Origin: Neoechinorhynchus agilis
Taxonomy: Eukaryota > Acanthocephala
Reading direction: 5' to 3'
Assembly: GCA_051530055.1 (NCBI GenBank)
Contig: CM121341.1
Span: forward strand, 12,028,001-12,092,000
Length of the DNA: 64,000 bases
Numbering within the stretch: the first letter of the stretch is position 1; every line of letters begins with the position of its first letter. Position numbers and translations under genes: made by a program. The notes beneath the pieces are model-generated. The model made no database searches. It was not told the origin of the DNA and saw only the letters and a program-made list of their open reading frames with translations. Shown piece by piece: positions 58,401-64,000 of the stretch.

Positions 58401-58751
58401 GTTCCCTTGGTCAGCGATAATAAATAATTATATTGTCCAATTAAATCATTGTAATTTCACGTTCATCAATCAGCAACGGACAAAACACAGAAAATCCGAA
58501 GAATATCCCGTGAACGGACAAAAAAAATCAATATTGATTTTTCTGAATCGAATCAAGCATCCAGTGGATCAGTTTGAAGGCATAAAATATCGTTTTAGTA
58601 CCGCATTGTTGTTTGATTGACGCAAGTGGCCTTAGCCGGAAACTTGAAGAACCGGCATCAATCACGAGAACATTCTTGATTATTTGGAAGTTAAAAATAA
58701 CTTTCAGACCTACGATTTTAACCTTTTTTATGAGCAGTGTAAAGTTAAATC

Positions 58752-58936
58752 CTGCGCCACGAAAAGAATTGAATAATCTGTAGCAGCTAATAGTTTCCGG
58801 CGTCAAAGCTTTATCGAACACGGGTAATAAACCTGTCGCAGTTAATATATTTTGAAGGAAACAAGACTAAGGACTCTGCAAGATAAAAATAGAGAGCCTC
58901 TAAAGGCAAATATCTCAAGCGTTTATGAATGTGAAT
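58752..58936. repeat. Right arm of the inverted duplication, first part
   Basis: Reverse complement of the start of 56392-56912; interrupted at 58937 by the Tigger/pogo element and resumed at 61142. Confidence 0.85.
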
Positions 58937-58937
58937 A

Positions 58938-61139
58938 CAGTGGATTCCGCTTAATTGGGACACCGCTTAATCGGGACAGCCGCTTATTTGGGACAAATCT
59001 CAAAGAACGAAAACCAAACCAAGAAACCAATAGTAAATTTGTATATTTAATTGGGACAACATTCCACTTAATTTGGACAGTAAATTTAAGATTTTAGTAC
59101 AGTAGAGTATCTATTAACTGATTTTGTTTTTACTGAGTTTTGGTTTAACCGAGCCGCTGCAGCGGAAAAACAAACACAACCCCCTCCTAAATCCCGGGAA
59201 AGCCAGAAAGACGGCTTCTTTCTGAACCCGACTCCCGCCTTTTATAAAGCCGTGGCGGCCTCATATCCACATTTGCAATCTTTTACATCCGAGCCGGTGC
59301 AGCGGACATTCGATTATCAATCACCTCCCGCGTGAACAACGCGTGAAGCTATTTTTTGTCAATTGTATTTTTAAAAAAATTTACCCTTTCTAAAATGCCA
59401 AGGAACGATTTGTCACTTAGCAATAAAATTGCCTTGCTTGATAAAATAAAAAGCCAGCCGCTTAATACCAGTTATCGTCGGCTCGCTGAGATAACTGGTG
59501 TACCAATTCGAATTACAAGAAGGACAGGCAGGGACACCCAAAAGAAAACGTGAGGGGAAGGATCCAGACGTTGAAGAAGCACTGGATCAATGGTTTTCTA
59601 TTGTTAGTGGCAGAGGCGTAAATATGAACGGTCCAATATTGAAGGCGAAGTCAGAGGAGTTCGCTAAAAAACTGGGCCGCAACGATTTCAAAGCAACTGA
59701 TGGTTGGTTATCGCGATGGAAAGCAAGGCACGATATTAAATTTAAAAAAGCGCACGGTGAAAAGACCAGTGCCGACAAAGAAAGTTCGGAACAGTGGAAG
59801 ATTACAAAAATTCCTACCTTTTTAAAGAATTTTTGTGCTGATGACATTTACAATGCTGATGAAAATGGCTTCTATTACCGTGCTACGTCAGACGGTTCCT
59901 TACGCTATAAACATATTGCACTGTCTGGTTATAAAAAGGAGATGGACCGCATTACTGTGTTATGCTGCGCAAATATGTCAGGTACTGACAAACGAAAGTG
60001 CCAGACCTCGATGCTTTAAGGGGTTAAGAGTGGAGGGATTACCAGTGTAGTACTATGCAAACAAAAATGCGTGGATGACTTCTGATATTTTTCGAAATTC
60101 GCTGACCAGTTGGGACAAAAATTTACAACTTAAACAAAGAAAAATTTTGCTGACTGTTGACAATTGTGTCGCACACCCTCATTTAGACAATCTACGAAAT
60201 ATACATCCGGAATTTCTTCCTCCTAACACCACATGCTTAGTGCAACCAATGGACATGGGTGTAATCAAAAATTTGAAGACTTTCTATCGTGGAAAATTGG
60301 TTAATTTCATATTAGAATCCATTGATGAAAACCTATTAACAAGTTCCACAACAGCCAGAAAGAGTAGTTCCCAAATTAACCTTTTGCAAGCAATACAGTT
60401 TGTCGCTGACAGTTGACGAGCTATAAAAGCCACCAATATACAGAACTGTTTTGCTAATTGCGGCTTTAAACCTTTGGATATTTTAGAAATTTTTAACAAT
60501 GAAGAAAATGAGGATATGTTACCAGTTCCTGTTATTAACTCAAGAATTTTTAGCTATAGATAACAATTTACCATGCTACGATGAAAATGAGGACTGTGAG
60601 GATTCAATTGTAGAAAGTATTAAATCTAAACATGAAAAATTAGACGAAGATGAAGACGATTATGATGAATCACCTGTGCCAGTGACTAACCAGGAGGCAA
60701 AAAAGTGTATGGCCGTGTTACAAAGTTATTTTATGCAGGAAGGAAATGAAGGAAGCCCTACATCTGCACTGAACATCTGTGCTGATTTTGTAGAAGCCAA
60801 CTGTCACAAAAACAAAAGACAAACTACACTTGACTCATTTTTCCATTGAATTAGTATGTATCTACCAATTAAATATTTTATTAACGATTTTTTTAGTTTT
60901 ATAATACATACATATTCATAATATATTATGTACCTATATATAAAGTTTTCAAGAGTTTATAAAATAAAATTATTGAAAAATATGCATTGTTTAATTTTGT
61001 GTGTTACTGGTTAATGACCTTGTTCCCAAAACCAATCAAATTAATTTCTTTAAAAGTGAACTTCGCTTAATCGGGACAGACGCTTAATTGGGACAAAAAG
61101 CCTCGGTCCCGATGTGACCCAATTAAGCGGAATCGACTG
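58938..61139 (+). mobile_element. Tigger/pogo DNA transposon (Tc1/mariner superfamily)
   Basis: 2202 bp with terminal inverted repeats CAGTGGATTCCGCTTAATTG and, at the right end, its near-complement (CAATTAAGCGGAATCGACTG), flanked by TA on both sides. Subterminal GCTTAATCGGGACA motifs repeat at both ends. Both the superfamily TA preference and the paralogous empty site support the borders. Confidence 0.92.
59395..60849 (+). pseudogene. Tigger/pogo transposase, frameshifted
   Basis: The ATG opens a CENP-B-type N-terminal helix-turn-helix (LSNKIALLDKIKSQP, LAEITGVP). A Tc5-type HTH follows (FKATDGWLSRWKARHDIKF), then a DDE_1 catalytic core with NADENGFYYR, VDNCVAHPHLDN and QPMDMGVIKNLK carrying the three expected acidic residues. 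At least four frame changes or stops (about 59530, 59990-60050, 60415, 60490) break it, so no complete protein is made. The TIRs remain intact, so it could have been mobilised by an active relative. Confidence 0.85.
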
Positions 61140-61141
61140 TA

Positions 61142-61502
61142 TTTTATTCCGAAATCATCCTTCTAACACCAGTTGGTGTTTTGTAAAAATTAATCATTGT
61201 TTAGTAACCTTATTTCTCAACGGACTAAGTTTGAAGTTCAGAATTATTAGAAACAATTTAAGGTGTTGACTAATTTGCTAAATTTCAAAAATGTAGGGTC
61301 CAACTTTAATAAAAATGTATTACCACCTTTCAAAAATTCTAATTGTGAGATGTTTAATTGTCGTCATTTATCCTTTGGAAAGGTACAGAAGATTTTCCTT
61401 CGGTCATAATGCATAAATAAAGTCGCTTAAACTATTTTAAGCAGCGCGCGTAATAATTTGCACGGAATTCGAAACTTTCGTCTTAGTAACTTTTAATACT
61501 TC
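61142..61502. repeat. Right arm of the inverted duplication, second part
   Basis: Continues 58752-58936 after the transposon: CACCAGTTGGTGTTTTG, CTCAACGGACTAAGTTTG and CGAAACTTTCGTCTTAGTAA match the left arm in reverse. Confidence 0.85.
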
Positions 61503-63159
61503 TTACAATATAGTTGCCTCCCTTAGTTAACTCGATCTAATCTCTATAAATCAGATTATCGTTTGGCATTCATCGGAGGAGCTTAATCGACGATATATAA
61601 TCAGTATTCTCGAATTGAAGCATGATTGTTTCTATGCACTGGATTCCGATGATTCAAACCAAAGGACATCGCACTAGTTCGAATGTTACGAAAACATTGA
61701 AAAGATATCCAATTTAAGATGCGAGTTCAGCAAAGACTCAGAGTGCTGCGTGTGCTTGGAAACCTACTGATTCGGAGCAATTCGTTTTTTGCAATTTTGA
61801 ACTGTTTCGGGCGTTGTCTATGCGAACGCGGATAAATATACTTCCCAATTTGCCGGTGAATCCCGGATTCTATTTTCGACAGTATTTTGTGGCCCTCAAA
61901 AGAGAATGAACGATCGGCTTTAATAAAGGTCTTGCATGAAATCGATGTGGCAAATCAAAAAGTTGAAGGTAAAATCAATGCAGAAGCTTTTTGAGGTGAT
62001 AAAAGTTGCCATGGATAAAAGTAAATACGTTAAATTGCACTTCGTTCTCTCTATTTCGGGACTGATACAAGGGTCTTTTCTGATTTATTATTCACGTCAA
62101 TGATTGGAACTTTCCTAGTATGAGATTGGTGATTTTGTACAATTAGCCGTGAGCAGTCGAAGAGCAAGGAACAATATATTCATTTTTGGAGCCGAGGTTG
62201 AAATATGAAGCTAGAGATAACAATGAAGCCTATAATTTGCGCTTAAATTTTTGCATAAATTAACAGAGGCCTTGAAGCATCAATTTTTTATGTTTGCATT
62301 ATTTCCTGATTTACTAGTAAATTAGAAAGACTATTTTTCTTCTGATTAGTGTATAAGTTAAGTAATTGGCGTCTAGTAGCGAAAAATCATAATTTTTGTC
62401 AAATCGGAATCGAAATAAAAAGTTTGAAAACGTCAACGATATTCTGATACCAACTTATGGCAGCGGTTTTCAAAAAATTCAAACTTGGATGTTTAAATGT
62501 TGAGCAGATAGATGCAGTCTTATCATAAATTTGGGAAGAACATTTGGCACATTGCAGCAAGACCTTAATTTGTCCGCAATAGAAAACGAATAATTTTAAA
62601 GGGTTTATATCTTGGAATCCCTGGAGGTGCAGCCAGTGCAGCGAAAGGGAGGAAGATACGAAAATATAAAGAATTAGCAAGGCCCACTATTTTGTCCCCT
62701 TCGGAGTAGAGACGTGTGGAGCGCCTGGCAGCTCGGCACTTACCCCGCTCTAGGATCTCTCGAAGAAATTGAGAGAAACGACCGGCGACGCACGAGCAGG
62801 TGTATTCCTGCGACAAAATATCTCGCTAGCAGTACAACGGGGCAATGCTGCCAGCGTGATAGTGACAGCCGAGGAAGGAGAGATGCTTTAATTCGGCGGA
62901 CGGTGGTGATTGCACGTTTTGTACTTTATGTTATTTTTTCCCAAAGTTCCACTGCAGTAACCATAAATATCAATTTAAGAACATTTCCATTAAATCGTCG
63001 CCGAAATTTGCATGCGCTCAATACATGGGCAATCAAAGTCAAAACAGATACGGTATTATACAGGAGGCTTCGATTCTGCATACCATTAAGTACGAATTAC
63101 GATCACAGAGGTTATTGGATGGATGTGATAGATGGAAGATTTATTAAAAGTTCTATTTA
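61503..63159. other. Mixed repeat-derived and unassigned sequence
   Basis: No supported gene. A block at about 62840-62870 (ACGGGGCAATGCTGCCAGC) is a relative of 55375-55405. A frame at 62918-63160 (about 80 codons) has no recognisable domain. A CCVCLE-like triplet near 61760 is too short to call RING. Confidence 0.35.
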
Positions 63160-64000
63160 ACAAGATGTAAACATGCACGACTATCTCGGTCTACGCAACC
63201 CTGATCCCTTCCCGAATTTGATTTCTTCTGAACTGAAACATGTTCTAGACTCCATCAATAAAAACTTCTGCCCTCAGTAAAATTACAACCATAGCTCCAC
63301 CTCGGACTTCACTCAAATTATCACTCCCACAACTGGCACTTCTGTCAGCTTTCCAATATTCTCCTTAGTTTCGTTATATGAAGTCCTCCAACATCTCGAG
63401 AAATTACCTCAAAATAGGTCCCTCAATCCGAAATCATCAACTGAACTCCTAGCTGCATCATCCCCGAACTCACAGACTCTCTGACCCTAATTATAAATCG
63501 CAAGTTTTTATACACCGAATCATCGAAAAGTGTTTTAAATCTCGCCTTCTTCCACTTCTTAGCAATATTTTATCGCCCCTACCATTCGGCTTTTCGCACA
63601 AATCTTCTGCATCCGATGCCCTACTTTGCATTTTAACACGCTCCTACGCAACCTTGACAATAATCCCTCTCACGTCAACCGTCACATTCAACTGGACTAT
63701 AGTGATCCTCCTTCAAAAAAATGAACATCGGATTTCCACCGAATCATCGAAAAGTGTTTTAAATCTCGCCTTCTTCCACTTAGCAATATTTTATCGCCCT
63801 TACCATTCGGCTTTTCGCACAAATCTTCTGCATCCGATGCCCTACTTTGCATTTTTAACACGCTCCTACGCAACCTTGACAATAATCACTCTCACGTCAA
63901 CCGTCACATTCAACTGGACTATAGTGATCCTTCTTCAAAAAATGAACATCGGATTTCCACCGAATCATCGAAAAGTGTTTTAAATCTCGCCTTCTTCAAC
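63160..64000 (+). mobile_element. LINE copy, RT N-terminal region, with internal tandem duplication
   Basis: FPNLISSELKHVLDSINKNF and VLQHLEKLPQNRSLNPKSS match the minus-strand copy at 27.1 kb. After a stop the RT segment around LLHPMPYFAFLTRSYAT appears twice in tandem. CCGAATCATCGAAAAGTG occurs at 63522, 63739 and 63961, giving a period of about 220 bp that runs off the window edge. Confidence 0.75.

Noticed and set aside
61730-61780. RING-finger gene fragment (CCVCLE)
   Set aside because: Only one Cys cluster is visible, frames close quickly and no second zinc ligand set is found.
1-64000. CRISPR arrays, bacterial operons, riboswitches or ribosome binding sites
   Set aside because: The window is eukaryotic (spliced genes, LINEs, SINE, Tigger element). 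The tandem repeats lack the repeat-spacer pattern of CRISPR.

Overview
The window comes from a compact, AT-rich animal (metazoan) genome with the standard genetic code. It carries orthologues of animal housekeeping genes: a nucleotide-sugar/PAPS transporter, PP2A catalytic subunit, Integrator subunit 2, DNA polymerase delta small subunit, a CERT-type START protein, an OST3/MAGT1 subunit, a PKA regulatory subunit, a Tudor protein and Symplekin. Introns that I could place by reading frame and homology are mostly only 42-52 nt. Several start codons sit just behind a splice-acceptor-like TTNTAG/CAG, as expected for spliced 5' leaders or spliced-leader trans-splicing. A nematode or a similarly reduced invertebrate fits, but I cannot name the species.

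Layout. 0.5-1.2 kb: the 3' exons of an SLC35B3-like transporter. 1.3-7.1 kb: an intronless PP2Ac gene between two unrelated tandem arrays of ~165 bp and ~162 bp. 7.3-8.5 kb: a probable minus-strand gene for a tail-anchored, TQT-rich protein. 9.1-11.3 kb: a ~275-bp array whose units each contain a hairpin. 11.5-16.2 kb: INTS2, with a foldback element in an intron. 16.5-18.2 kb: a gene for a protein with ~65-residue repeats. 18.9-22.2 kb (minus): a complete nine-exon POLD2 whose first intron holds a START-domain gene on the same strand. 22.9-28 kb: hammerhead-like motifs and decayed retroelements. 27.8-29.2 kb (minus): OST3/MAGT1. 29.6-34.2 kb: twelve tandem ~400-bp units with a conserved reading frame. 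35.7-36.8 kb: an intronless PKA-R gene flanked by direct repeats. 38.6-39.5 kb (minus): a Tudor gene. 41.4-41.9 kb (minus): a small basic protein with a decayed duplicate next to it. 46.3-49.9 kb (minus): Symplekin.

From 51 to 64 kb almost everything is mobile DNA. There are several copies of one non-LTR retrotransposon (LINE) family, an LTR RNase H scrap with a minisatellite, a tRNA-derived SINE, inverted duplications and foldbacks, and a 2.2-kb Tigger/pogo DNA transposon. The transposon's empty target site is preserved in the paired arm of an inverted duplication in the same window.

The host genes cover RNA 3'-end processing and snRNA transcription (Symplekin, INTS2), replication (POLD2), ceramide transfer (START), ER N-glycosylation (OST3), sulphation/nucleotide-sugar supply (SLC35B3) and signalling (PP2Ac, PKA-R). 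They show no operon-like functional grouping. The most unusual items are the START gene nested in POLD2 with compatible splice phases, the 12-unit coding-like array with phase-matched splice signals, the hammerhead-type ribozyme motifs, and a PKA regulatory subunit with tyrosine at the inhibitor P0 site.
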